The notes beneath the pieces are model-generated. The model saw nothing but the letters and a program-made list of their open reading frames with translations, ran no database searches and had not been told where the DNA came from. The position numbers were made by a program, and so were the translations under genes. This document shows, one piece after another, positions 1 to 9,800 of a DNA stretch of 64,000 nt (position 1 is its first letter; each line of letters starts with the position of its first letter). The stretch spans positions 29,152,838 through 29,216,837 of the forward strand of contig CM055067.1 of NCBI GenBank assembly GCA_029204045.2, read 5' to 3'. The stretch comes from Tillandsia leiboldiana (Eukaryota > Streptophyta > Magnoliopsida > Poales > Bromeliaceae).

Positions 1-939
1 TGCTGGTTTGGGGGGACAGATTCTGGAATTGTGGATGTTTAGCTTATGTATTTTCCTTTGGGGTACTTTGTACAGATTGGTGGTGTATTTGGACTGGTCT
101 TGGACTTCGCCTTTGGATAATTGGAATAGCGCTTCAGGTGGGTGATGTTGTGAACCTCCTACTTGTGAATGTCACTAGGCCTATTAGAATGCCATGATTA
201 TATGTAATTAATGGTGAATGTATCTAGCATGCTTGTATGAGATTAAGGTTCCTTTGCTATTACTTGCATTGTTAGCAAGCTACAAGTTAGTAAGTGGTGT
301 TTCCATGTTTAGATATGCAATTTAATTAGTTGGAAAGAATGCTATAGCCATATCATATTGTATGTTGAGGGAAGGTTTGGGCATGTGATTAGAATGAATG
401 TTGTAAAAGGGGTACTTGCTAGTAGATTGTGCATCTAAAATGTATTAAGTATCATATATCTTACCACATGTACATCGGGATTTGCCCAAACACTTAATGT
501 TGCATATGTTTGAATAATTGGAATAATTATGGCAAATAAAGGACTTTGCATGCTTGAATGGTCATCTAGGTAGGCCACCTTTTTCTGCTACACCAACTTA
601 TTAGAATTGACTTAGGAGAAACCATGCTTTTGTTTATTCTCCTGTCGTCTAGCCTAAAGGGATTGTGTAGTCAGATGTTCAGAGTTGGGACAGTCGGGGA
701 TTGAGTTTTGGGGGTTGCGGCGACCGCGGACTGTGGGCGGTTGACCGGATTATTATTATTACTTTTACACCAGATTGGGGGTAGGGGATCGAGTTTCCCT
801 TTTAGTGGATGGGTTTTCCCACTTTGATCAGGGTCGTGACCCCGTCCTGCTATTTATGGTACTGATGATACTAGTGACAGTGATGCTATGCTCGTGTGGG
901 GTCGCTCCCCTCGAGTGCCACTCCGGAGTAGGATTTCGA

Positions 940-1003
940 CCGTGTTGGGTGCCGGGCAGGCCGTGTTGGGTGCCGGTCAGGCCGTGTTGGGTTCCGGTCT
1001 ATT
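940..1003 (+). repeat. 21-bp tandem repeat in E1 LTR
   Basis: Three units beginning CCGTGTTGGGTGCCGG follow one another. The same array is in the 3' LTR at about 9396-9459, where one unit differs by a G/T change. It is a small minisatellite with no visible function. Confidence 0.75.
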
Positions 1004-1221
1004 TGGACAGGGGAGATACTCAGTTGTGAGGTTGACAGCAGAGCAGGCAGTACCAGTGTTTACTGGTGTTTTGATTGTGTTGGTCTGTCAGTCCTTACGT
1101 TCTGGTGCTTGCCTTTAGCCATTCTCTAGCAGACATCGTAGAGGCATGTTAGTGGTAGCTTTGCATCAGTAGTGTACTTGTAGCTTACCACCTTTGTTTC
1201 ATTTTCTTCGCCTCTGATAGT

Positions 1222-1375
1222 CCTAGTGGGCATGTCTGAGTTTGAGGTCTACCCACTAGGGGAGGCTACTGTTTTTATAGTAGTTCTCACCCCCCCCACT
1301 GTTTTCTCTTTTCTGTTCCCCTTTGTTTTGCAGAGTTCTCTGCGGGAGTTGCGGGACCCTCTTCCCTGGACCGAG
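1222..1375 (+). promoter_or_regulatory. R-U5 hairpin pair followed by a mini-exon-like segment (E1)
   Basis: Hairpin one pairs CCTAGTGGG (1222-1230) with CCCACTAGG (1252-1260). Hairpin two pairs CTACT (1266-1270) with AGTAG (1279-1283). A strong polypyrimidine tract ending TTTTGCAG follows (1333), then 42 nt, then GAG/GTAAGA with the GT at 1376-1377. This reads as 3' splice site, 42-nt exon, 5' splice site. The 3' LTR copy is at 9678-9831. Related hairpins occur in E2, E3 and E4. Splicing is inferred, not shown. Confidence 0.55.
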
Positions 1376-1658
1376 GTAAGAGGATCGCTGACTAGATAGC
1401 CACTGCCCCCGAGTTCGAGTTTTTGATAGTTTTGATGTATCCCCAGTACACTCAGACGGTTGTATTTTCCTTTTATTTTGGGTCTGGCTGCGGCCAGCTG
1501 GTTGTATATATTTCGTGAGCTGGGAGAGACACTTGTATATTTTTGAGAGCTTACTGTACTTTATTTCCAGCATTTGTCTGAGTTGTATTAGTTTTAGTTA
1601 GCTCTGTTTTATGCTCCTTTATTACTTGTTTTATATCTGAGCAGGTTATCAGCGCTTC

Positions 1659-1729
1659 GTGTACACGGAAAATTCCGTATGCACGGCGGATCTGTGGACG
1701 GGCCCCGGGTTCTGGTTTACACCCGGGGC
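1659..1729 (+). promoter_or_regulatory. Terminal R-U5 hairpins of E1
   Basis: Two hairpins sit just before the LTR end. The first spans 1659-1684 (GTGTACACGG against CCGTATGCAC, one mismatch). The second pairs GCCCCGGGT (1702-1710) with ACCCGGGGC (1721-1729). The same two-hairpin layout with different sequence is found at the LTR ends of E2, E3 and E4. Confidence 0.6.
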
Positions 1730-1742
1730 GTGACAGATTAGT

Positions 1743-1754
1743 TGGTATCAGAGC
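1743..1754 (+). other. E1 primer binding site (initiator Met-tRNA)
   Basis: TGGTATCAGAGC, complementary to the 3' end of plant initiator-Met tRNA, lies seven bases (GATTAGT) after the LTR end. This is the standard priming site for minus-strand DNA synthesis in Tekay and SIRE elements. Confidence 0.95.
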
Positions 1755-1863
1755 TTAGGGATAGGTCAGACGGGACTTAGGAAACCCTAGGCTTTTGGCA
1801 GACCCTAGGAAGGCTGAGCGCGAGTGACGTGATATTGTGCGAAAGTCGGTAATTGGTTGTTAA

Positions 1864-1937
1864 CTCTTCCTGTGAGTGAAGAGGGATTGGCATAGCCTAT
1901 TTCTGGGAGACTATTATGTTGGCTGCAGACAACATAA
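1864..1937 (+). promoter_or_regulatory. E1 leader stem-loops, candidate packaging/dimerisation signal
   Basis: Stem-loop 1 pairs CTCTTC (1864-1869) with GAAGAG (1878-1883). Stem-loop 2 pairs TTATGTTG (1914-1921) with CAACATAA (1930-1937) around loop GCTGCAGA, whose CTGCAG is self-complementary. Both lie between primer site and gag start, where retroviral packaging signals sit. Equivalents with changed but still paired stems are at 16153-16224, 42353-42427 and 51293-51366. Function is inferred. Confidence 0.6.
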
Positions 1938-2026
1938 GGTTACAGAAATAGGGGAATGCCCATGACTTTCGCTTGATTGGGTCGAGAGTGGTTTGGTTTA
2001 CTGACCCGTGGATTTTGTGTGGCAGG

Positions 2027-5000
2027 ATGCCTCCTAGGCGGCAGATTCCTACTCGGGGTACTCCTACACCCCCAGAGGAGCCGGAGCAGTCCGGGCCTTC
2101 TGAGATCAGTGAGCTGAGGGCCATGATGGCCCAGTTGGCGGAGAGCCACCGCCGACAGGAGCAGAGGTTTGACCAGTTACTTGCCCAGGTTGCGGCACCT
2201 CCCCCTACTACTGCAGAGGCCCCAGTACCACCTGTTGTACCACCGACTATTCCACTTGCCCCTACAGCGCCGTCGTCGAGCAGCGGGGCTCAGGGGATGT
2301 TCAGGCCTTTGACCCCAGAGGAGGAGCGGGAGTTTTCTGATAAACTCACGCAGTTCTGCAAGCGGGGACCCCCTAAGTTCTCGGGGCGGAGCACTCACCC
2401 GTGGGAGATTGGATCGTGGCTAGCGTCGATGGAGAAGATGTTTCGGGACTTCTTCATCGACCAGAGGTTCAGAGCACATTTGGCAGTACACTGTCTGGAG
2501 GGGGATGCAGATGCTTGGTGGCGTCGGGTCGAGCCCCTAGAGTTTCAGGTCACCCGGCAGCTACCCTGGTCAGAGTTCAGGAGGATGACCCTTGACACTT
2601 ACTTCTCCACGAGTGTGAAGAAGAAGATAGAAGATGACTTGAAGAACCTGCAGCAAGGTGATCGCCCGGTGTGGGACTATTATCAGGAGTTTACGCAGTT
2701 GCTCAACTGCGTGCCCTACGTTGCCAGGGATGGGCTGCACCAGGTGGAGCTGTTTGAGACAGGCTTGCGCCCCGAGATCTTTACCATGGTACACGCCCAG
2801 AGGCTTCAGACTTTATCAGAGGCAGTGGATCATGCCCAGTGGGTCGAGAGGGGAGATCAGGTTGTTTCTAGACGCGGAGGTCTGGTCGCTCAGAGTTCTG
2901 AGAAGAAGCGACCAGCATCAGATGAGGGGGGACAGGCCAGTTCCTGGAGGCCGCCCCGACCGCCACCGCCTCAGTTTACGGGCCGGGGGCGTTCGGAGCG
3001 GCGAGGGCCTGGGGGATCCCAGAGGCCCCCACAGCATCAGCAGCCCCAGCGACAGCAGCAGCACTCGCAGCAGCAGAGGTCGCAGTCGCGACAGCAGGGA
3101 TCTCAGCGGCAGTCGCACAGGCAGCAGCAGCAGCAGTCACGGCAGTTTCGGGCCCCAGGCAGTTGTATCTTCTGCGGGGGTCCGCATTTCCCCGGCACTT
3201 GTGATCAGAGGTGGGGGCGTTGTTATGGCTGCGGGCAGGCAGGGCACATACGATCTTCATGCCCTTTTTCGGCATCAGTGGCGCCTTCTTCGGCCTCAGT
3301 TTCTCCTCCATCTCAGCAGCGACCGCCAGCTCAGCGGCCCTATGCTTCTGCGAGCAGGGCTCCTTCCTCCCACCCTGCAGACCACCGACCACCAGCTCAG
3401 AGCGGGCGAGTCTACGCCGCTCAGGTAGGGGACTCCGCGGCAGCCGACCACGTGGTGGCAGGTATCACTTTACTTTTTGGTATTAGAGCTCGCACTTTAT
3501 TTGATACCGGTGCATCACATTCTATTATTAGTAGAGCATTTGCATCATCTCATGGACTAGAGTTAGGTCGGTTGCCACATGCCTTAGAGGTACAGATTCC
3601 TGGTCACATATTGTTTGTAGAGGAGTGTTGCTGGTCGTGCCCGGTACAGATTGAGTCTTGGATTTTGCCAGCGGACCTGATGGTCCTTAGTCAGCTGCGA
3701 GATTTTGACATTGTACTGGGGATGGATTGGCTGGCTCGCTATTTCGCGACGATTGATTGCGCCGCGAGGTCTGTTACTTTTAGCGAGCCAGGCCAGGAGG
3801 TGTTCGTTTTCGGGGGGTGCCAGAGTGCTTTCTTTGCCTCTATGGTTTCGACTTCTCGTGCGAGGCAGATGATGCGCAGTGGATGCGTAGCCTTTATGGC
3901 ATCTGTGGTTAAGGAGCCTACGGCGGCTCCGGGACTCGCGGATATCCCGATTGCCCGCGAGTTCCCGGATGTGTTTCCTCCAGAGCTGTTTAGCATGCCG
4001 CCGGATAGGGAGGTCGAGTTTTTGATTGACGTGGTCCCAGGAACCGCGCCAATCTCTAAGGCTCCTTATCGAATGGCACCGGCTGAGCTGCGAGAATTAA
4101 AGGCGCAACTCCAGGATTTAATGGATAAGGGTTTTGTGAGACCGAGTGTATCGCCTTGGGGAGCGCCGGTGCTATTTGTGAAGAAGAAAGATGGTTCGCT
4201 TCGACTGTGCGTTGATTATCGGGAGCTGAATAAAGCGACCATCAAGAACAAGTACCCTTTGCCGCGCATTAATGATTTATTTGATCAGCTGCAAGGGACT
4301 TGTGTCTTCTCCAAGATCGACTTACAGTCTGGTTACCACCAATTGAAGGTGAAGGCCGAGGACATCCCAAAGACGGCATTCAGGTCGCGGTACGGGCATT
4401 ATGAGTTCACCGTCATGCCTTTTGGACTGACAAATGCCCCTGCAGCTTTTATGGATTTAATGAACAGGATTTTTCGACCATACCTGGATCGGTTCGTCGT
4501 TGTTTTTATTGATGACATCCTAGTTTATTCCCGAAGCGATGCGGAGCACGAGGAGCATCTGAGGATTGTGCTACAACTTCTGAGAGAGAGGAAGTTGTAT
4601 GCCAAGTTATCTAAGTGTGAATTTTGGCTTCGGGAGGTTGTCTTTTTGGGCCACGTGATTTCAGCCGCTGGAGTGGCAGTAGACCCGGCGAAGATCGAGG
4701 CAGTCCGGGATTGGCCCCGACCGACGACGGTATCAGAGGTTCGCAGTTTCATGGGCTTAGCAGGATATTACCGTCGGTTTGTGGAAGGTTTTGCGAAACT
4801 TTCCACACCCCTCACTCGTTTGACGCGAAAAGGGATTAAGTTTATTTGGAGTGAGGATTGTCAGAGGAGCTTTGAGGAATTAAAGAACAGATTGATGTCG
4901 GCTCCTGTCCTTTCCCTCCCTGTTATGGGGAAAGGATACGTGGTATACAGCGACGCATCGCACAGTGGACTTGGTTGCGTGCTGATGCAGGAGGGAAGGG

Positions 5001-6127
5001 TGATCGCTTATGCCTCCCGGCAACTGAAGGATTATGAAAAGAATTACCCTACCCACGATTTGGAGCTAGCTGCGGTGATTTTTGCACTAAAGTTGTGGCG
5101 CCATTATCTGTATGGGGAGCATTGCGAGATTTATACCGACCACAAGAGCTTGAAATACCTAATCACGCAGAAGGAGCTCAACTTGAGGCAGCGTAGATGG
5201 TTGGAATTGTTGAAAGATTATGATGTAGACATATTATACCATCCTGGCAAGGCCAACGTGGTTGCTGATGCCCTGAGCAGGAGAGCAGTACAGAGTCTAT
5301 CTTTGAGGATCACCGATCAGGCGCCATTACTTGAGCAGATGAGGCGGTTAGAGCTCGAGGTTGTGTCCCCTGGGGTCTCTGCTAGACTTATGTCTCTAGT
5401 CGTGCAGCCCACTCTGTTGGACAGGATTCGGGAGAGACAGAGTGAGGACCCCCACCTGGTGAGGATTCGAGAGCAGATGCAGACTGGTTTGATAGGGGAC
5501 TTCTCAGTCGATGCTGCGGGAGTACTACGGTACAGGGACCGCGCGTGTGTGCCTATGGACGCAGAGATCCGAGAGCAGATCTTGAGGGAGGCCCACTATA
5601 CACCTTACACCATCCATCCTGGTGGGACTAAGATGTATAGGGATCTTAAGGCACAGTTTTGGTGGAATGGGATGAAAAGAGACATTGGGAGATTTGTAGC
5701 ACACTGTCTAACTTGTCAGCAAGTAAAGGCGGAGCATCGTGTACCTGCTGGCAAGTTGCAGAGTCTCCCAATCCCTGAATGGAAATGGGAACATGTTACG
5801 ATGGATTTTGTCACTAGTTTGCCGAGAGCACAGACGGGAGCGGATGCTATCTGGGTAGTCGTGGACAGGCTTACCAAATCCGCTCACTTTCTGCCGGTTC
5901 AGATGACTTGGCCGATGGAGCACTCGCACAGGTGTACTTGGCTGAGGTGGTTAGATTACACGGAGTACCTGTTTCCATCGTATCAGATAGAGACCCGAGG
6001 TTCGTCTCGCATTTCTGGAGGAGTTTACAGACAGCCTTGGGGACGCAGCTCCGATTCAGTACAGCATTCCACCCACAGACCGATGGGCAGTCAGAGCGCA
6101 CTATTCAGACCCTCGAGGATATGTTGA
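2027..6127 (+). CDS. gag-pol: E1 Gag-Pol polyprotein, frame lost in integrase
   Basis: Encodes capsid/nucleocapsid, protease, reverse transcriptase, RNase H and the first part of integrase. I start at 2027 because MPPRR is shared with the E4 protein at 51461; the in-frame extension back to 1973 has no counterpart. Counting from 2027: a capsid-like region at about 130-260; a basic Q/R/S-rich linker; zinc knuckles at residue 380 (CX2CX3HX4C) and 399 (CX2CX4HX4C); protease DTGAS with D493; RT FIDD with D829-D830; RNase H D976 and D1038; integrase HHCC at about 1190-1235; first integrase Asp at 1260. A one-base loss near 5919 shifts the frame, and the last ~70 residues to 6127 are out of frame. 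The rest of integrase is read from 5908-6849. A splice-acceptor-like GTGGCAG lies just before the start. Confidence 0.92.
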   Translation: MPPRRQIPTRGTPTPPEEPEQSGPSEISELRAMMAQLAESHRRQEQRFDQLLAQVAAPPPTTAEAPVPPVVPPTIPLAPTAPSSSSGAQGMFRPLTPEEEREFSDKLTQFCKRGPPKFSGRSTHPWEIGSWLASMEKMFRDFFIDQRFRAHLAVHCLEGDADAWWRRVEPLEFQVTRQLPWSEFRRMTLDTYFSTSVKKKIEDDLKNLQQGDRPVWDYYQEFTQLLNCVPYVARDGLHQVELFETGLRPEIFTMVHAQRLQTLSEAVDHAQWVERGDQVVSRRGGLVAQSSEKKRPASDEGGQASSWRPPRPPPPQFTGRGRSERRGPGGSQRPPQHQQPQRQQQHSQQQRSQSRQQGSQRQSHRQQQQQSRQFRAPGSCIFCGGPHFPGTCDQRWGRCYGCGQAGHIRSSCPFSASVAPSSASVSPPSQQRPPAQRPYASASRAPSSHPADHRPPAQSGRVYAAQVGDSAAADHVVAGITLLFGIRARTLFDTGASHSIISRAFASSHGLELGRLPHALEVQIPGHILFVEECCWSCPVQIESWILPADLMVLSQLRDFDIVLGMDWLARYFATIDCAARSVTFSEPGQEVFVFGGCQSAFFASMVSTSRARQMMRSGCVAFMASVVKEPTAAPGLADIPIAREFPDVFPPELFSMPPDREVEFLIDVVPGTAPISKAPYRMAPAELRELKAQLQDLMDKGFVRPSVSPWGAPVLFVKKKDGSLRLCVDYRELNKATIKNKYPLPRINDLFDQLQGTCVFSKIDLQSGYHQLKVKAEDIPKTAFRSRYGHYEFTVMPFGLTNAPAAFMDLMNRIFRPYLDRFVVVFIDDILVYSRSDAEHEEHLRIVLQLLRERKLYAKLSKCEFWLREVVFLGHVISAAGVAVDPAKIEAVRDWPRPTTVSEVRSFMGLAGYYRRFVEGFAKLSTPLTRLTRKGIKFIWSEDCQRSFEELKNRLMSAPVLSLPVMGKGYVVYSDASHSGLGCVLMQEGRVIAYASRQLKDYEKNYPTHDLELAAVIFALKLWRHYLYGEHCEIYTDHKSLKYLITQKELNLRQRRWLELLKDYDVDILYHPGKANVVADALSRRAVQSLSLRITDQAPLLEQMRRLELEVVSPGVSARLMSLVVQPTLLDRIRERQSEDPHLVRIREQMQTGLIGDFSVDAAGVLRYRDRACVPMDAEIREQILREAHYTPYTIHPGGTKMYRDLKAQFWWNGMKRDIGRFVAHCLTCQQVKAEHRVPAGKLQSLPIPEWKWEHVTMDFVTSLPRAQTGADAIWVVVDRLTKSAHFLPVQMTWPMEHSHRCTWLRWLDYTEYLFPSYQIETRGSSRISGGVYRQPWGRSSDSVQHSTHRPMGSQSALFRPSRIC

Positions 6128-6849
6128 GAGCATGCATTCTAGACTTTGGAGGAGGATGGTACCGACACTTGGGATTAGTTGAGTTTGCGTACAACAACAG
6201 CTATCAAGCGAGCATTCAGATGGCTCCGTTTGAAGCGTTGTATGGACGCAAGTGTCGGTCACCCCTTTATTGGAGTGACGTGGGTGAGAAGAAGACCTTG
6301 GGTCCTGATCTACTGTTAGAGGCAGAGGAAAAGGTCAGATTGATACGACGACACCTCGAGACCGCCCAGAGTCGACAGAGGAGTTATGCTGATACTCGAC
6401 GGCGAGACTTAGAGTTCCAGGTGGGTGACCATGTTTTTCTGAAAGTCTCGCCTTCGAAGGGGATTCGGAGATTCGGTATTCGTGGGAAACTGAGCCCTCG
6501 TTATATTGGACCTTTTGAGGTGTTGGAGCGCTTAGGGCCAGTTGCCTACAGGCTTGCGCTTCCTCCCAGACTTTCGGGTGTTCACAATGTTTTTCATGTT
6601 TCGACACTGAGGAGGTATGTTCATGACCCGTCTCATATTATCGATTTCACTCCATTGGAGGTTGCTGAGGACCTGAGTTATGTTGAGCGGCCGTTGAGGA
6701 TCTTGGATCGTGAGGTTAGGGAGTTGCGCAGTCGGGCCATCCCCTATGTGAAGGTTCTCTGGAGCAGTCATGATGAGCGCGAGGCTACCTGGGAGTTGGA
6801 GTCAGCGATGATGGATGCTCACCCCCACTTGTTTGAGGCCGCTACCTGA
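5908..6849 (+). CDS. E1 integrase C-terminal part with chromodomain (after frameshift)
   Basis: This frame carries the rest of integrase: the second catalytic Asp in VSDRDPRF (codon at 5986) and the Glu in QSERTIQTLED (codon at 6094), 35 residues apart as in D,D35E integrases. A GPFEVLERLGPVAYRLALP module follows, then a C-terminal chromodomain-like segment (about 6703-6834, with VKVLWSS and EREATWELE). Such chromodomains steer Tekay integration toward heterochromatin. It is the direct continuation of the 2027 frame, not an independent gene; the in-frame ATG at its start is fortuitous. Whether the frameshift is real or a sequence error needs reads; the surrounding sequence is otherwise clean. 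Confidence 0.9.
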   Translation: MADGALAQVYLAEVVRLHGVPVSIVSDRDPRFVSHFWRSLQTALGTQLRFSTAFHPQTDGQSERTIQTLEDMLRACILDFGGGWYRHLGLVEFAYNNSYQASIQMAPFEALYGRKCRSPLYWSDVGEKKTLGPDLLLEAEEKVRLIRRHLETAQSRQRSYADTRRRDLEFQVGDHVFLKVSPSKGIRRFGIRGKLSPRYIGPFEVLERLGPVAYRLALPPRLSGVHNVFHVSTLRRYVHDPSHIIDFTPLEVAEDLSYVERPLRILDREVRELRSRAIPYVKVLWSSHDEREATWELESAMMDAHPHLFEAAT

Positions 6850-6861
6850 GGTATGACTTTT

Positions 6862-6896
6862 GTTTCGAGGACGAAACTTTTTCTTGTAGGGGAGGA
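6862..6896 (+). promoter_or_regulatory. E1 pre-PPT hairpin and polypurine tract
   Basis: GTTTCG-AGGA-CGAAAC (6862-6877) forms a perfect six-base stem with a tetraloop. It is followed by the purine-rich AGGGGAGGA ending at 6896, the plus-strand primer immediately before the 3' LTR. The same hairpin stands before the polypurine tract in E2, E3 and E4. Confidence 0.85.
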
Positions 6897-9800
6897 TGTA
6901 GTGTACCGGTTTTCCCATGCAACTTTCCGGTGAATCCATTGTGTAGAACACCTAGTGTTGGTGTCTGGCCCATGGTGCATCGAAGGGGTGCCACAGATGG
7001 ACCTCGTGAGACTTGGATAGATGATTTGGCCTTCGGCTGTGATTGCCGAATTTTAGAAAAGGTTTTGGGCCAATCTGATGTTGGATTTGGATTCAGCGCG
7101 GAAAAACGCTTGAAAACGGCTATTTGCTTGTTGAATTTGGAGTCCGGATGACCAAATGCGGGCTTCCGGAAGATTTGGGGGATTTTCGGTGCATGGGGGA
7201 GCCTCGTGGACCGGCCTGAGCCACGTGGCGGCCTATTATTGGCCGGCTCACGCAGCTCGGTCCACGGGGTAGCGCGGCGGTGCATGGACCGCAGGCGGGT
7301 GGCACGTGGCGTGCCCGGATAGGCCGGCGCACGCGGCACGGCTCATTGGATTTGCGGGATTGCGGTGGACCGGGTGCACGGCACGTGGCGGCGTCGGATT
7401 CGTCGGCCGACGTGGGCGCGGTCCACGGGTGCGCGGGGGGGGGCGCCTCGGTACTGTGCACGCACGTGCGCGCACAGTGGCGCAGGCGGGGCGGTCGGCC
7501 GCACTCGAGTGCGACACGCGTCGCCTCGAGATTGGGCGGCCGTACCTACCCCGCTGACCGCGAGGGGGACACGCGGCGTGTCGTGGGCGCGGGGATCCGC
7601 TGTCCCCTGTTCGGGGCTACGTGGCGCTCCCTGGCGCTTCCGGGCGCGTCGGACGGAAGGGTGCAACCCGGGTTTCCGGGCGCAGTGCGCCCGGAAACCG
7701 CGCCCGAAAACCCGGCCCGTTATGCTTGTGGGCTGGGCCTATAAATAGGACCCCCCTTTCGTTTCTTTGTCTTTTTTGGACCTTTTTCACTGGGCTCCCT
7801 TCACAGAAGTTCCTCCTCTCTCAGTGCTCTACCCTTTGGAGAAGTTTGAAGATTTTTGGAGGCACGCTTCCCGAGGTTCACCATTTTACGGCGCGGCGCG
7901 ACGCTTGTTCTCCGGCGATCCTCTTCGCCCCTTCTCAGTGTTTGGACTCCTCCGACTCACCCCGACCTCGGAATCCGCCGATTCTTGCGCCGTTGGACTC
8001 ACGACAGGTAGGGCTTCAACTCCTGTGTTTTATGGTTCCTCGATTTCCGTGCTGATCTTGGAGTTTTCTTAGCACCCATTTGACCCTTTTTCTTCGCGGA
8101 CTTTTGGGACAGCACCGCAGTGTTCTTGCCATATCTTTTCGCTCAGGCGTCGGAACGAGGCGATTCAAAAGGCAATTTTCATCTACGCTTCGCAAGGAGT
8201 CTCCTGGATTTTTCTCAGAATTTTCTAAGTTTTACTCGAGGGTGAGAATCTTCTTCCTCTGTGGTTCCTTGTTACAGGAATTTAGTGTAGTTTGGATTCG
8301 GGGTGTACCCCTTGTCGGATTTTTATCTCAGCGGAGGAAACTCCAAATTGGGCGTGCAGGTACTTGTTTCGACGGGCTCGTCGCAAGGATCGCGATAGTA
8401 TTTTTCTTGGATTTTTCTGGACATTATTCGCAGGTGAAAATTAGTGAATTGTGGACTGCTGGTTTGGGGGGACAGATTCTGGAATTGTGGATGTTTAGCT
8501 TATGTATTTTCCTTTGGGGTACTTTGTACAGATTGGTGGTGTATTTGGACTGGTCTTGGACTTTGCCTTTGGATAATTGGAATAGCGCTTCAGGTGGGTG
8601 ATGTTGTGAACCTCCTACTTGTGAATGTCACTAGGCCTATTAGAATGCCATGATTATATGTAATTAATGGTGAATGTATCTAGCATGCTTGTATGAGATT
8701 AAGGTTCCTTTGCTATTACTTGCATTGTTAGCAAGCTACAAGTTAGTAAGTGGTGTTTCCATGTTTAGATATGCAATTTAATTAGTTGGAAAGAATGCTA
8801 TAGCCATATCATATTGTATGTTGAGGGAAGGTTTGGGCATGTGATTAGAATGAATGTTGTAAAAGGGGTACTTGCTAGTAGATTGTGCATCTAAAATGTA
8901 TTAAGTATCATATATCTTACCACATGTACATCGGGATTTGCCCAAACACTTAATGTTGCATATGTTTGAATAATTGGAATAATTATGGCAAATAAAGGAC
9001 TTTGCATGCTTGAATGGTCATCTAGGTAGGCCACCTTTTTCTGCTACACCAACTTATTGGAATTGACTTAGGAGAAACCATGCTTTTGTTTATTCTCCTG
9101 TCGTCTAGCCTAAAGGGATTGTGTAGTCAGATGTTCAGAGTTGGGACAGTCGGGGATTGAGTTTTGGGGGTTGCGGCGACCGCGGACTGTGGGCGGTTGA
9201 TCGGATTATTATTATTACTTTTGCACCAGATTGGGGGTAGGGGATCGAGTTTCCCTTTTAGTGGATGGGTTTTCCCACTTTGATCAGGGTCGTGACCCCG
9301 TCCTGCTATTTATGGTACTGATGATACTAGTGACAGTGATGCTATGCTCGTGTGGGGTCGCTCCCCTCGAGTGCCACTCCGGAGTAGGATTTCGACCGTG
9401 TTGGGTGCCGGTCAGGCCGTGTTGGGTGCCGGTCAGGCCGTGTTGGGTTCCGGTCTATTTGGACAGGGGAGATACTCAGTTGTGAGGTTGACAGCAGAGC
9501 AGGCAGTACCAGTGTTTACTGGTGTTTTGATTGTGTTGGTCTGTCAGTCCTTACGTTCTGGTGCTTGCCTTTAGCCATTCTCTAGCAGACATCGTAGAGG
9601 CATGTTAGTGGTAGCTTTGCATCAGTAGTGTACTTGTAGCTTACCACCTTTGTTTCATTTTCTTCGCCTCTGATAGTCCTAGTGGGCATGTCTGAGTTTG
9701 AGGTCTACCCACTAGGGGAGGCTACTGTTTTTATAGTAGTTCTCACCCCCCCCACTGTTTTCTCTTTTCTGTTCCCCTTTGTTTTGCAGAGTTCTCTGCG

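Larger units (their letters stand above)
1..1735 (+). repeat. E1 5' LTR (3' half only)
   Basis: Matches the last 1735 bp of the LTR at 6897-10191. It ends TGACA directly before the primer-site spacer. It holds the R-U5 part: a splice-acceptor-like polypyrimidine tract, the paired hairpins at 1222-1283 and the terminal hairpins at 1659-1729. A 21-bp unit is repeated about three times at 940-1003 (and 9396-9459). Confidence 0.95.

Noticed and set aside
775..1118. Two overlapping ORFs of 76-84 codons in the E1 LTR, also at 9231-9574
   Set aside because: They cover a 21-bp tandem repeat in the LTR; no start context or domain supports them.
1743..1754. TGGTATCAGAGC as a possible tRNA gene fragment (also in E2-E6)
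   Set aside because: Only the 12-base primer complement is present, directly after each LTR; there is no tRNA body.
2658..3428. 256-codon ORF in another frame of E1 gag, and a minus-strand one at 2976-3392
   Set aside because: Shadows of the real Gag-Pol frame, low-complexity R/S/Q or A-rich translations.
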